Shown: positions 49,801 through 64,000 of the stretch, in pieces
Layout of the letters: each line of letters opens with the position of its first letter
Numbering within the stretch: the stretch's first letter is position 1
From: Acipenser ruthenus
Taxonomy: Eukaryota > Chordata > Actinopteri > Acipenseriformes > Acipenseridae
DNA: 64,000 nucleotides
Assembly (NCBI RefSeq): GCF_902713425.1
Contig: NC_081197.1
Coordinates: 59,205,104-59,269,103 of the forward strand
Reading direction: 5' to 3'
Translations under genes and position numbers: made by a program
The notes under the pieces: model-generated
Seen by the model: the letters and a program-made list of their open reading frames with translations, nothing else
Database searches by the model: none
What the model was told of the DNA's origin: nothing

Positions 49801-50592
49801 AGATAAAGGACAATTTGTCTCTTTTTATATACTCTTTGGTAGAGCTATAAATCTGCTATCTTTATAGATGTAAATACACTACACTGTTTGTCCATTTTCA
49901 CTGACTTTGTGTATTTAGTTCTGTCACTGTCTCTCATAGGTAGATTGAAAGAAATGACTCCAGACCAAACTTCAAAAGTACATACCTCAGCATCAGTGTA
50001 TATCTTTGGTACGGAGAAGAATCGATAACACATTCCATTGATCACATATCCAAAGCACGGGAATGAAACTGCAGGAAGAGAGAAATGCTCACTGGCTATA
50101 TTCTCTTATACCAGTACTACGCAGCTCTGCTACTCTAGGTTTGATTGTCATTCATTTCTATAGCATGTAAGAGGTGTTAGCTCTACTGATCCCAACAGTA
50201 TGTATGTAATCCAGTTTCCATGAAACTCTCCAATTCTCATGTTTCAAATTTCAGCTCACTCCTGGTACAATTTTTGTGTGAAGCACTTAAAAAAAAATAG
50301 ACATACCTTACTGTACCAGAGAGCTTTTTGAAAACAATAGTGAGCTATATTGCTCATTCATTCCTTTTGTAAGAATAGCAGCTGCTGAAATACTGTCTCT
50401 CCGCCTCTCTTACCTTTTACACTGTTGGATATCCCCACAGCCGTTTCATTGGCAGGACGTCCAACTGCAATCAATGAATGAATAAATAAAGAAGAAGAAT
50501 GCAGGCTTTGTTGTGACATATCTACTGACTCCTACTACTAAATTATCATTACCTGTCACACCCAGCATCAGCAGGAACACTATCTTCGTCAT
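46861..50592 (-). CDS. secreted C-type lectin (EPN type), 165 aa, 6 exons
   Basis: Small single-domain C-type lectin. Coding exons on minus: 50553-50592, 50414-50464, 49986-50068, 48900-49040, 48183-48294, 46861-46931; phases agree and the sum is 498 nt. Residues 1-15 ([15 protein letters not shown]) are a signal peptide. The lectin domain starts near [17 protein letters not shown], continues with [60 protein letters not shown] and ends [20 protein letters not shown]. Six cysteines suit three disulfides. EPN plus WND is the calcium and mannose-type binding pair. N-glycosylation is possible at NETA. This exon layout and size resemble fish ladderlectin or type II antifreeze-like lectins; the exact orthologue is uncertain. 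A 28-bp minisatellite begins about 0.5 kb upstream. Confidence 0.92.
47069..47255. repeat. about 21-bp minisatellite, split by a LINE
   Basis: Units like GGATATCCATGTAATGCACCCT and GGATAGCCATGTAATTCACT; the array resumes at 47781-47830 after the LINE insertion. Confidence 0.85.
47256..47780 (-). mobile_element. CR1-like LINE, 3' end with reverse-transcriptase C terminus
   Basis: On minus the frame gives [54 protein letters not shown] and [12 protein letters not shown], the typical C-terminal tail of CR1/L2-type ORF2. The element ends in an 8-base repeat (read on + as GAACATAA). It is 5' truncated and flanked by ATGTAA at 47250-47255 and 47781-47786, a target duplication, within the minisatellite. 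Confidence 0.88.
48435..48560. repeat. about 72-bp direct duplication
   Basis: GTGCAACAGGCAGGAGGTAA and AGGTAG, plus TTGGTTGTTTCTG, occur twice in an intron of the intact lectin. Confidence 0.8.
49304..49352 (-). repeat. about 49-bp inverted-repeat arm (right)
   Basis: Reverse complement of 46401-46450. Together the two arms bracket lectin exons at 46861-49040. Outside these bases the flanks differ. Confidence 0.85.
49389..49616 (-). mobile_element. tRNA-derived SINE (GGGCAGCAGTG family)
   Basis: Minus-strand copy like that at 22968-23204: GCAGCATTGTGGAGTAGTGG head near 49616, CTTGAGCAAGGTACTTTACC, and TAAGTCACCCTGGATAAGGG near 49410. Confidence 0.88.
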
Positions 50593-51100
50593 TCTAAAAG
50601 AACAGAACACAAAATGACACCCACAGTAAGATTTACAGACTATTGAGTAACTGTAACCCAGGGAATCGGTGTGAAGCAGTTAAAACAGACATATTTAGTT
50701 TGAAAGAACATTATCTGATACACAGATGTCCTCACAGAAGTTCAGTGGTTTGAGACGTCTCGTTTTAGATCTGTGCCTTGCCTGTGTTGATTGACATCAA
50801 TGAATGCTTTTATAATTACATTTAGCGGAGTTGGACTGCCTTGTGACAAAACAGTACAACAAAAAGATAACAATCATGCTTATTGTGGCTGAATTTATCA
50901 GAATTTGTATAAAGCAGAATTTCATCGTAAGTAAAGAAAAGTATTGATTTGATGAAGTATGGTTACATCAATATATAAAACCCTAACACCTTGATAAAAT
51001 AATAATAATAATAAAAAATTACTGGAAATATTAAAATAATATCATAAATGGATAATATTAGTAAAGTTACAGATCAGCTAATAGAGAGCAATATAAAACA
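50593..51100. other. upstream region of the intact lectin
   Basis: Minus-strand promoter of the lectin should lie here. A splice acceptor (TTCTTTTAG) ends one base before the ATG, so a 5' untranslated exon is expected further up, possibly beyond the minisatellite. No motif is called. Confidence 0.4.
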
Positions 51101-52663
51101 GATTGAAACATGCACTGTAGTAATGTAAGATTGAAACATGGAATATAGTAATGTAAGATTGAAACATGGAATATAGTAATGTGAGATTGAAACATGGAAT
51201 ATAGTAATGTGAGATTGAAACATGGAATATAGTAATGTAAGATTGAAACATGGAATATAGTAATGTGAGATTGAAACATGGAATATAGTAATGTAAGATT
51301 GAAACATGGAATATAGTAATGTAAGATTGAAACATGGAATATAGTAATGTAAGATTATAACATGGAATATAGTAATGTAAGATTGAAACATGGAATATAG
51401 TAATGTAAGATTGAAACATGGAATATAGTAATGTGAGATTGAAACATGTAATATAGTAATGTAAGATTGAAACATGGAATATAGTAATGTAAGATTGAAA
51501 CATGGAATATAGTAATGTGAGATTGAAACATGGAATATAGTAATGTAAGATTGAAACATGGAATATAGTAATGTGAGATTGAAACATGGAATATAGTAAT
51601 GTAAGATTGAAACATGGAATATAGTAATGTAAGATTGAAACATGGAATATAGTAATGTGAGATTGAAACATGGAATATAGTAATGTGAGATTGAAACATG
51701 GAATATAGTAATGTGAGATTGAAACATGGAATATAGTAATGTAAGATTGAAACATGGAATATAGTAATGTGAGATTGAAACATGGAATATAGTAATGTAA
51801 GATTGAAACATGGAATATAGTAATGTGAGATTGAAACATGCACTGTAGTAATGTGAGATTGAAACATGGAATATAGTAATGTGAGATTGAAACATGGAAT
51901 ATAGTAATGTGAGATTGAAACATGGAATATAGTAATGTGAGATTGAAACATGGAATATAGTAATGTGAGATTGAAACATGGAATATAGTAATGTAAGATT
52001 GAAACATGGAATATAGTAATGTGAGATTGAAACATGCACTGTAGTAATGTGAGATTGAAACATGGAATATAGTAATGTGAGATTGAAACATGGAATATAG
52101 TAATGTAAGATTGAAACATGGAATATAGTAATGTAAGATTGAAACATGGAATATAGTAATGTGAGATTGAAACATGGAATATAGTAATGTGAGATTGAAA
52201 CATGGAATATAGTAATGTGAGATTGAAACATGGAATATAGTAATGTGAGATTGAAACATGGAATATAGTAATGTGAGATTGAAACATGGAATATAGTAAT
52301 GTAAGATTGAAACATGTAATATAGTAATGTAAGATTGAAACATGGAATATAGTAATGTGAGATTGAAACATGGAATATAGTAAGATTGAAACATGGAATA
52401 TAGTAATGTAAGATTGAAACATGGAATATAGTAATGTAAGATTGAAACATGGAATATAGTAATGTGAGATTGAAACATGTAATATAGTAATGTGAGATTG
52501 AAACATGGAATATAGTAATGTAAGATTGAAACATGGAATATAGTAATGTGAGATTGAAACATGGAATATAGTAATGTAAGATTGAAACATGGAATATAGT
52601 AATGTAAGATTGAAACATGGAATATAGTAAGATTGAAACATGGAATATAGTAATGTGAGATTG
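51101..52663. repeat. 28-bp minisatellite, about 55 copies
   Basis: Unit GATTGAAACATGGAATATAG then TAATGTRA, with R alternating A/G between copies, three units with GCACTGTAG, and a few with an 8-9 base deletion. The minus strand is open in all three frames for over 500 codons only because the unit has no stop in that direction. Confidence 0.97.
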
Positions 52664-53289
52664 CAGAGACAAAGAACAACTGCAGAGCATAGTGAGGCAA
52701 CATTTATTTTTGCTCAGAAGCTCTGGGAAATCTCATTTTTACTGTTCAATCTTTTTCAAGTTGCTGTTTTTGTAACAGTAAACCCACGAAATCGGGCAGG
52801 TGTTTCAACATAACATGTAGAATATTTACTAACTGAGCATGTATTAAGTACAAACACAAGTAGCACCAGTGGCATATCCGCACAGTGATGTACAGTACCT
52901 ATAATTCAAACATGCAGCTTATTAAAGGGAAGTGCTAAACAAACACAAACAATAACATGTACTGCATGTTATAATATGGCTTGTTCATTGATAGATATAT
53001 TGGCATGTGTATGTTGACAGTTATAATATTCTTTGCTCTGCTTTGTTTTAAATGTAGTGCTGGATGCTACAATGTTTCAGGTTTTGTTATCACAGCGAAA
53101 GCAGCGAGAAGGGTGTCTCTCCAGCCCTGTAGTAGTGAGTGTGCAGCTCCTGACAACGTCATCATTCTACGCTACAGTCCGATCACACGATAAGGGTGAT
53201 CTCTAGCTTTCTGTTATGAACATGCACAATGTTATTGTTTAACAAACATGGATGGTTGTACCCATATTGAGTTGTTGGAGTGAAAAAGT
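52664..53289. other. no gene seen
   Basis: Spacer between two minisatellites without recognisable genes. Confidence 0.35.
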
Positions 53290-53707
53290 GGGGATTTAAA
53301 ATGTCATCAGAGATAACTGAAAGCATGCTTTTTTAAAATGTCATTCGAGATAACTGAAAGCATGCTTTTTTTAAAATGTCATTAGAGATAACTGAAAGCA
53401 TGCTTTTTTTTAAATGTCATTAGAGATAACTGAAAGCATGCTTTTTTTAAAATGTCATTAGAGATAACTGAAAGCATGCTTTTTTTAAAATGTCATTCGA
53501 GATAACTGAAAGCATGCTTTTTTAAAATGTCATTAGAGATAACTGAAAGCATGCTTTTTTAAAAATGTCATTAGAGATAACTGAAAGCATGCTTTTTTTA
53601 AATGTCATTAGAGATAACTGAAAGCATGCTTTTTTAAAATGTCATTAGAGATAACTGAAAGCATGCTTTTTTAAAATGTCATTCGAGATAACTGAAAGCA
53701 TGCTTTT
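53290..53707. repeat. 37-39-bp minisatellite, about 11 copies
   Basis: Unit AATGTCATTAGAGATAACTG then AAAGCATGCTTTTTTAA, with variable T and A run lengths and a TTA/TCG variant. Confidence 0.95.
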
Positions 53708-53729
53708 TGCAAAGTAAAGAAATTAAATA

Positions 53730-55110
53730 TAAAATATGGATGAACATATAATTAAATAAGTGGATGAGGCCAAATATTTGGGGGTTTAAAAAATGATGTG
53801 GAATAAACATATCAAAATTATAACACATAAGTGTAAAGGAAGAATACATTTGTTGAGAGCAATAGCAGGTACCAAAAGGGGAGCAGATCAAAAGAGGCTT
53901 TTAATAATATATAAAGGTGCAATAAAAAGTGTACTAGATTATGGAAGCCAAGTTCTAGAGGCAGCGAGTAAGAGTCAGGTAAAGAGTTTCGAAGCAATTC
54001 AGGCACAGGCATTAAGAATATGTACAGGAACAATGAGATGAATGGAGGCTTTGCAAGAAATGACTGGAGAGATGACACGAAGATTAACTTAATGTAAGGT
54101 ATTGGAATAAGATTACATCTTTTAGTGAGGAACAGTGAGGGGGAGTATTGGGACAAATTGCTATCATGAATATAAAAAGGGAAAATGGGAAAAAGCTGGT
54201 GGAACATTCGCATTCCATACAACATATTGGGCAAAAGAGATTAAGATTGAGGAAATAAAAAGAATGGAAAATAGAGATAAAATATTGATGCCGAAATGGA
54301 TGTTTAAGAAACCAAAAAAATGCAAACTGTTGACCAGAACAATTAGCAATTAAGGAGATACAACGGAAACTAAGATAAAAAGACAGGAATGTGTTAAAAA
54401 TAAGGAAGAAATGTTACAGATATACACAGATGGATCACAAGACCCTAAAACTCGGGAAAGAGGATATGATTACTATATACAAAAAACTGAAATATGTAAA
54501 AGGGTTATCAAATAATGTATCAGTATTTACTGCAGCGTTGGTGGCAATGCTTATGGCCATAGACCAAATAGAGAAATTTAAAGAAAAGGATATTGTGGTT
54601 TTTACAGATTCTCTAAGCTCAATACAGCATTAGAATCAGAAAAAGGAGAAAGTATAGATATTATATATGAAATAATCCAGAAATGGCGTTCTAGCTATAA
54701 AAATGGCAAACATATTCTGATAGCCTGGATTCCAAGCCACTCTGGTATTTTAGGAAGTGAAACTGTGGATGTATGGCAAGAACAATGGAAAACAGTAGAA
54801 AGGGAAGATTTTATTATAAAAATCACTCAAAAGTAGGGAAATACAAACATGGGGAAAGGGAGAAACAGGGAGGAAGAAACTATCAACAGACTAAGATGAG
54901 GACAAAGAGCATTACATTATCATTACATTATTCATGAAATGCAATGCATATTATCAACAAAGAAACAGATTAAATAGGAAGTTGGGGGATATAGAAATTA
55001 AAGTAGCATCAGAAAATTATATATTCTGAAGGTAGAAGGGAGAGAAAGCACATGGAGAAAGAGAAATGTGTATTACAATGCATGGGGAAATGGGAGAAGA
55101 TATAAGGGAA
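53730..55110 (+). mobile_element. degraded I-type LINE, 3' half with RNase H
   Basis: Plus-strand fragments in order: MWNKHIKIITHKCKGRIHLL, LLIIYKGAIKSVLDYGSQVL, EAIQAQALRICTGTMR (C-terminal side of a non-LTR reverse transcriptase), then IYTDGS, ALVAMLMAIDQIEKF, DIVVFTDSLSSIQ and ILIAWIPSHSGI (RNase H: TDGS, TDSLS, WIPSHSG). Several stops and frame changes separate the pieces, so the copy is dead. An RNase H domain after the reverse transcriptase is typical of the I/R1/LOA group of LINEs; the clade is my inference. Confidence 0.75.
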
Positions 55111-55458
55111 GAGCTACGATAGATACATAACATTTTAAAGTAGAGGGCGCTCATCATCTCCATGTGGATGGCATGCGCCAGCCACCCTAGAAGAAGCAGA
55201 GTTATATGCCATGGCATTACAAACACCAGTCATACGGCATGGCATTACAATCTTCATCTGTTAGATTAACGTTTACCTTTCCACTAGCATGAATCATTTT
55301 AATGCTAGTAGCATTTATTTTATTTTAATTTGAGTAGATCTACTTGTACAATTACTAAATGCACAACGATAATAATAGGCTCGAGACTTCTTTGATTCTA
55401 AGACAAGGGCAGTTAATTTCAAACTGAAAGCGTTTTAGTAGTAACTGTAAAACGTTAA

Positions 55459-55626
55459 GGCATCGTAAAGAAGGAATACTGTTTGTTTGACTACATTAAT
55501 GACAAACCCCATCCAACATCTGAAATCGTTTTTTCCAAGTGGATAAAAGATGAAGAACAAATCGACCTGAACAACTGGTCCTTTGATTTTTTCCAAGGAT
55601 GTGGAGTGGCTGACGCGAGGCATTAA
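55459..55626 (+). other. isolated 55-codon open frame, coding-like
   Basis: Open between stops: KKEYCLFDYINDKPHPTSEI then VFSKWIKDEEQIDLNNWSFD. It has the look of a real protein segment, with balanced composition, Trp and Cys and no repeat. No in-frame ATG and no good splice sites were found, so it could be an old exon or a transposon scrap. Function unknown. Confidence 0.25.
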
Positions 55627-55807
55627 CCATAACATAAACCACGTTGTAAGTGGACAAGATGTCCTGCTCGAATCATATGCTTTTCTGGTAAGTAACGAAA
55701 CGATAGTTTACTTTGATTGCCATTTGTTAATAACATGTGTATAATGTGTATTTATTAACATAAAACAGGAAATAAATTCATGCGAACTAGGGCGCATTAA
55801 TTAAATG

Positions 55808-55970
55808 GGTAGTAGTATATTACAGTACTATGGTAGCACTGTGGTACAGTACCATAATACTATAGACTAGTACTACTACAGTACTGTATATAGTATACTA
55901 TAGTATTGTCATGTTACCATAGTACAGCACTATAGTGGTTTATAGTAATACTATAGTACTTTTTATGTAA
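55808..55970. repeat. inverted-repeat-rich AGTACTATA stretch
   Basis: Short palindromic words built on TAGTACTATAG and GTACAGTAC recur on both strands over about 160 bases, so the region can fold on itself. Confidence 0.6.
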
Positions 55971-56384
55971 GGGAAGGTCTCGGTGACCCGACATTCTACT
56001 CAAAAGTCCCGCTTTTCAGCCACTTCTTGTAGCGTGACACACTACATATCTTTTGTCAAAATAACGTAAACAACCGCTTTTAGTTTATGGCACCTGCAAA
56101 GAAACAAAATAAAATTTAAAAAGGTACTAAGGTAATCAAGAACATTATTTTTATAAAGTGATTAACACTTATTCCTCAGTGCGCTATGCGTTTTCATTTA
56201 GTATATAATATTCAATACGAATCTACAATTGTGTGGAATACAGTCGTTTTGTAGCTGTTCAGTTCCGGTGGGATTTAGCCCAGACAGCAACGTGAGGCAG
56301 CAAGTAGGGTAAACCACACCAACAAATACAGCCTGACGCAGGGAGTAAAAAACAAAGACAAATGTATTTTTAATGATTTAGATT

Positions 56385-56506
<122 letters not shown>

Positions 56507-56734
56507 CTGCTAAATATAAAAGTAACCAATACGTATAACACTATGCTACTTTAACTAAATAGCCACAAAGTATACACCCGGGAGTGTACTGTAATTAGCT
56601 GCTTAACAAAAAGATACTAAGAGTGAGAGGATGGCTATTTAAATAGCCATTAAAGTATCCTGTATTTAAATTGTTTCGTCTTATCAATTATTTAACAGTG
56701 TGTCCCAGTCTGAGCTTTGGAAATCTGCTCACCC

Positions 56735-57340
56735 TAGAGTCGCCTTTCTTATGAATCAATTATTTATTTATTTTTTTTACATAATATACCTAATTGTTGC
56801 TTATTATTAAACGAGTGAGAGTTTAAATTATTATTAAGTACACACGTTTCGATGTGAAAGCTGGACATTAATATCAGCATAGAACAACTAAGTTACAAGT
56901 GTTTTTAATGAAACAAAGTATTGTAGCCAACTTAAGTAAAATCAGGCTTATGTAATTTTGAAATGCCACTATTTTATATATTTAGTACTGCTTAATCTAA
57001 CTTAAATAAATAAATAAAAGTTATAGGTGAGAATTGAATTTGAACTTGTTCATAGCCCCGCGGTAACATAAATCTGACAACCTCTTACTTAATTTTTAAT
57101 AACTATCTGATATTCTCTCTTCCTTACCTTTTTTCTTTTATTAATGGTCCGACGGTTTTTCTTCCTTAAGATATTTTGGGTAATAACAAATATGTGCCTT
57201 TAGTTAAGTATTATTATTTCGTTGAGTCGTCCCTCCTGACAGTCTGCCGTGTTCACATTCACTTAGAAAGTTTGTTTGTTAGCTAGTTAGCCACAATGCA
57301 GACCTTGGGTCAAACCAATATGTTTGTGTAGGGAGATCTC
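56735..57340 (-). repeat. unclassified dispersed repeat, copy B
   Basis: Reverse complement aligns with 2251-2900. One end coincides with the open stretch starting at 57332. Confidence 0.75.
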
Positions 57341-57530
57341 GAATCATCCCATGACATACAGGCAGACATTTTCAAAGATGCGTCATTAGCTTCCAGAGGA
57401 ATTCAAGATAGAAGATTTTACAATTTTAGCGTTTCTAACAAACAGTACCAGCTTGGACAGATCAGAAAGACCCCCCGTATTTTTCGACATGCCAAAATAT
57501 CAGAGTTTACAAATTGGGAGAAAAACAGGT
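57332..57530 (+). other. exon-like open stretch, unknown
   Basis: Starts after TTTGTGTAG (possible acceptor) and ends at ACAGGT before GTGAGT (strong donor). Open in the frame GDLESSHDIQADIFKDASLA, SRGIQDRRFYNFSVSNKQYQ, LGQIRKTPRIFRHAKISEFT, NWEKNR. No known domain recognised. It abuts the dispersed repeat, so it may be part of an unrecognised mobile element or a lone host exon. Confidence 0.3.
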
Positions 57531-57539
57531 GTGAGTAAT

Positions 57540-57992
57540 CACGACTAGAAATGCCCTTATAATAAAAATCCTACAGAAATCCTGTAGTCTTTTTTTTTTT
57601 TTTTTTTGAATCCTGAATCATTAAGCTCTTCTGACTACCTGAAGGAATCCTGCAATACTTTTTGACAGAAACGTAGGTCCCGCAGGATTTTTGCCCAAAT
57701 TAGTAGTGACCTGTAGTACTGCAGTATTGGTTAACAGAAAAATAAATCCTGAAGAATTCCAATGGGAGTCTTTTTACCTCAGGAGTGCTTGCCTTTAAAA
57801 TGTTGTGTAGGATTTAACATTTTTATCTGTTAAACAGGTGGATTCTTAATTCCTGTATGTTAGCTTTCATTTTTCTTAGGAATAATGTTTAGTAGGAATC
57901 ATGTAGGGCATTTAGACATGTGTTCTTGAAATAGCAGTTCAATGTCAAATAGCACTATTATGCCACTGGCAGATGTGTATACTAATGTATAA
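57540..57992. other. no gene seen
   Basis: Contains an 18-base T run at 57590-57607; otherwise unremarkable. Confidence 0.35.
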
Positions 57993-58232
57993 GGGCAGCA
58001 GTGTGGAGTAGTGGCTAGGGCTCTGGACTCTTGACCGGAGGGTCGTGGGTTCAATCCCTGGTAGGGGACACTGCTGCTGTACCCTTGAGCAAGGTACTGT
58101 ACCTAGATTGCTCCATTAAAAACCCAACTGCATAAATGGGGAATTGTATGTAAAAAATAATGTGATATCTTGTAACAATTGTAAGTTGCCCTGGGTAAGG
58201 GCGTCTGCTAAGAAATAAATAATAATATAAGA
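57993..58232 (+). mobile_element. tRNA-derived SINE, full length
   Basis: Best copy in the window: GGGCAGCAGTGTGGAGTAGT head, A-box-like TAGTGGCTAGGGC, B-box GGTTCAATCCC, CTTGAGCAAGGTACTGTACC, and tail GTAAGTTGCCCTGGGTAAGG plus GCGTCTGCTAAGAAATAAAT and (AAT)n. Confidence 0.9.
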
Positions 58233-58840
58233 CCTTTATTTAATTATTTAGTGTACTCAGATGAGTTATCTCTCCAGCTCTTTTGGAGATCCCTGTGATT
58301 TCAAGCTATTCATATTTTTCAACAAGCTGGTAAGCTCATTGCCTCTAAAAAAAAAAATCCAGCTCACAAAAATCCCCAAATATGTACCACTCAAAACATG
58401 GACTGGCAAGCCCTGCTAACCCACCTCCCATTCTCTTCATTAAAGACCCAGGCTAGCCAGCTAGGCTCCAGCAATCCAAAGAATCATAACTTTTTTGTTT
58501 ATGATTCACTCACACCATGCTTTTACTGAGTCGGACAGTTTGTTGAGACAAAAACAAAAATAGAATTAAATAATGCAATTCTTGAGTATCTGAGAAAATG
58601 TGTGACAAATGTTTTGTATTCTAAATTACAGGTTTTCAATGCATTTGTAGCCATATGTGGCACAGTCTGACATCCAAGAAAGGTATTTGTAATTTGTAGT
58701 GGTATTCCCTGTGTTGCCTGAGAGAGATGCAGCATGCATGTGATAAAATATGCATATTGTAAGTAACGTGACACCTTCCATATAAATGTTCAGTCAAAAT
58801 GATGAACTTATTAAGGTACATGTTTGCTAGATCCAAATCC
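58233..58840. other. no gene seen
   Basis: Intergenic; short frames only. Confidence 0.35.
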
Positions 58841-59478
58841 AATACCATCCGCTACATTGAGTCTACAGGATAGCAATATGATCCACTACACTGAGCCTAG
58901 CGGATAGCAATACCATCCACTACACTGAGCCTAGAGGACAGCAATACCATCCACTACACTGAGCCTAGAGGATAGCAATATGATCCACTACACTGAGCCT
59001 AGAGGATAGCAATACCATCCACTACACTGAGCCTAGAGGACAGCAATACCATCCACTACACTGAGCCTAGAGGACAGCAATACCATCCACTACACTGAGC
59101 CTAGAGGACAGCAATACCATCCACTACACTGAGCCTAGAGGATAGCAATACCATCCACTACACTGAGCCTAGAGGACAGCAATACCATCCACTACACTGA
59201 GCCTAGAGGACAGCAATACCATCCACTACACTGAGCCTAGAGGATAGCAATATGATCCACTACACTGAGCCTAGAGGACAGCAATATGATCCACTACATT
59301 GAGCCTACAGGATAGCAATATCATCTGCTACACTCAGCCTAGAGGATAGCAGTACCATCCAGTACACTGAGCCTAGAGGATAACAATACCATCCACTACA
59401 CTGAGCCTAGAGGATAGCAATACCATCTGCTACACTGAGCCTAGAGGATAGCAATATGATCCTCCACACTGAGCCTAG
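58841..59478. repeat. 34-bp minisatellite, about 19 copies
   Basis: Unit CCACTACACTGAGCCTAGAG then GACAGCAATACCAT, with GGATAG and ATATGAT variants. Confidence 0.96.
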
Positions 59479-60049
59479 GCCATGACCCAGAATGAAAATG
59501 ATCTTTTGTGTGTGTTTTTGATATGTGGATAAAATTCTGAAGTCCCATGTTATTGAATCCGTGGAAATGACTGATGGCTAACAGTAGTGTAGTAACATAG
59601 CAAACCCAAGCAGTACCCTTTGGTTAGGCAGGATGTGAGGCTTCAGTTACATAATGAAATACACAACAAATAAAACATCTAATCAACAAAAACACACAGA
59701 AAGCAAAGTCGTTTCCATGAAAAATGTATTCACGTCATCATTTGTATTTAAGTTTGCAATGTTTATTAATTTGTATCCTGGACATTTTGATTGTGCAGCA
59801 CACCTAATTTAAAGGTGCTATATTTAAATTAAAGTTATTATTATCATCCTATTATAATGGAAGGACTCCCAGATAACATTCACAAATATAGCTTAGCTGT
59901 AAAAGTACATTAGCTTTTTATTCATTTGAGTTCAATACAAAATGAAACAATTCCGTTTTTTGTTTACAGTGTACTCTAGATTACAGAATGTAAAGCACAC
60001 ACATGTAAAGCACACACAGGTGTCAATACAAAACTAAAACCATCTGCAT
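59479..60049. other. 3' flank of RGN
   Basis: On minus, AATAAA (read on + as TTTATT at 59914-59919) lies about 130 bases past the RGN stop and is a fair poly(A) candidate. No other gene seen. Confidence 0.45.

Positions 60050-64000
<3,951 letters not shown>

Noticed and set aside
51074-52703. Minus-strand open frames of 428-541 codons
   Set aside because: They lie within the 28-bp array and encode only cyclic repeats of the unit in three frames; repeat artefacts, not proteins.

Overview
Vertebrate nuclear DNA. Two intronless olfactory receptor genes, a full 21-coding-exon GART gene, DNAJC28, C-type lectins and regucalcin, together with tRNA-derived SINEs whose tails carry the 'TAAGTYGCCYTGGATAAGGGCGTCTGC'-type signature (split here only as a description), a Tc1 element and CR1-like LINEs, point to a ray-finned fish. 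The abundant SINE beginning GGGCAGCAGTGTGGAG makes me think of a sturgeon or paddlefish, but that is an inference from memory.

Layout. 0.8-13 kb: a small olfactory receptor cluster (one intact gene on +, one broken + copy, one intact gene on -) separated by minisatellites, including a 2-kb array of a 28-bp unit. 13-23 kb: no host gene that I can support; several minisatellites, a Tc1/mariner-type MITE, and a whole-looking Tc1 transposon with an open 339-aa transposase and 213-bp terminal inverted repeats. 23.6-24.7 kb: DNAJC28 on -, with two in-frame stops and a shortened J domain. 24.7-28.4 kb: the interval between head-to-head DNAJC28 and GART, with three ZNF143/THAP11-like motifs. 29.0-42.7 kb: GART on +; all 21 coding exons were traced, phases agree throughout, and the spliced product is 1010 aa. 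44.4-50.6 kb: two C-type lectin genes on -, one complete with 6 coding exons (EPN type) and one degraded (QPD type). 51-59 kb: a 1.5-kb 28-bp minisatellite 0.5 kb upstream of the intact lectin start, an I-type LINE relic, an unclassified repeat whose inverted partner lies at 2.3-2.9 kb, and another minisatellite. 60.0-64 kb: the 3' five exons of regucalcin (RGN) on -, running off the window.

The most unusual feature is in GART. Tandem arrays have grown out of its exon borders: the start-codon exon edge (7 copies of 82 bp, each with a 3' splice site, an ATG and a 5' splice site), the intron-13 acceptor (about 55 copies), the stop-codon end of the last exon (6 copies of 55 bp), and arrays next to the acceptors or donors of exons 3, 7, 8, 17 and 20. 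Tandem repeats of all kinds make up about 11 kb of the 64 kb by my coordinates. No single pathway joins the genes: GART makes purines, RGN is a calcium-dependent lactonase, the lectins are secreted recognition proteins and the receptors are chemosensory.
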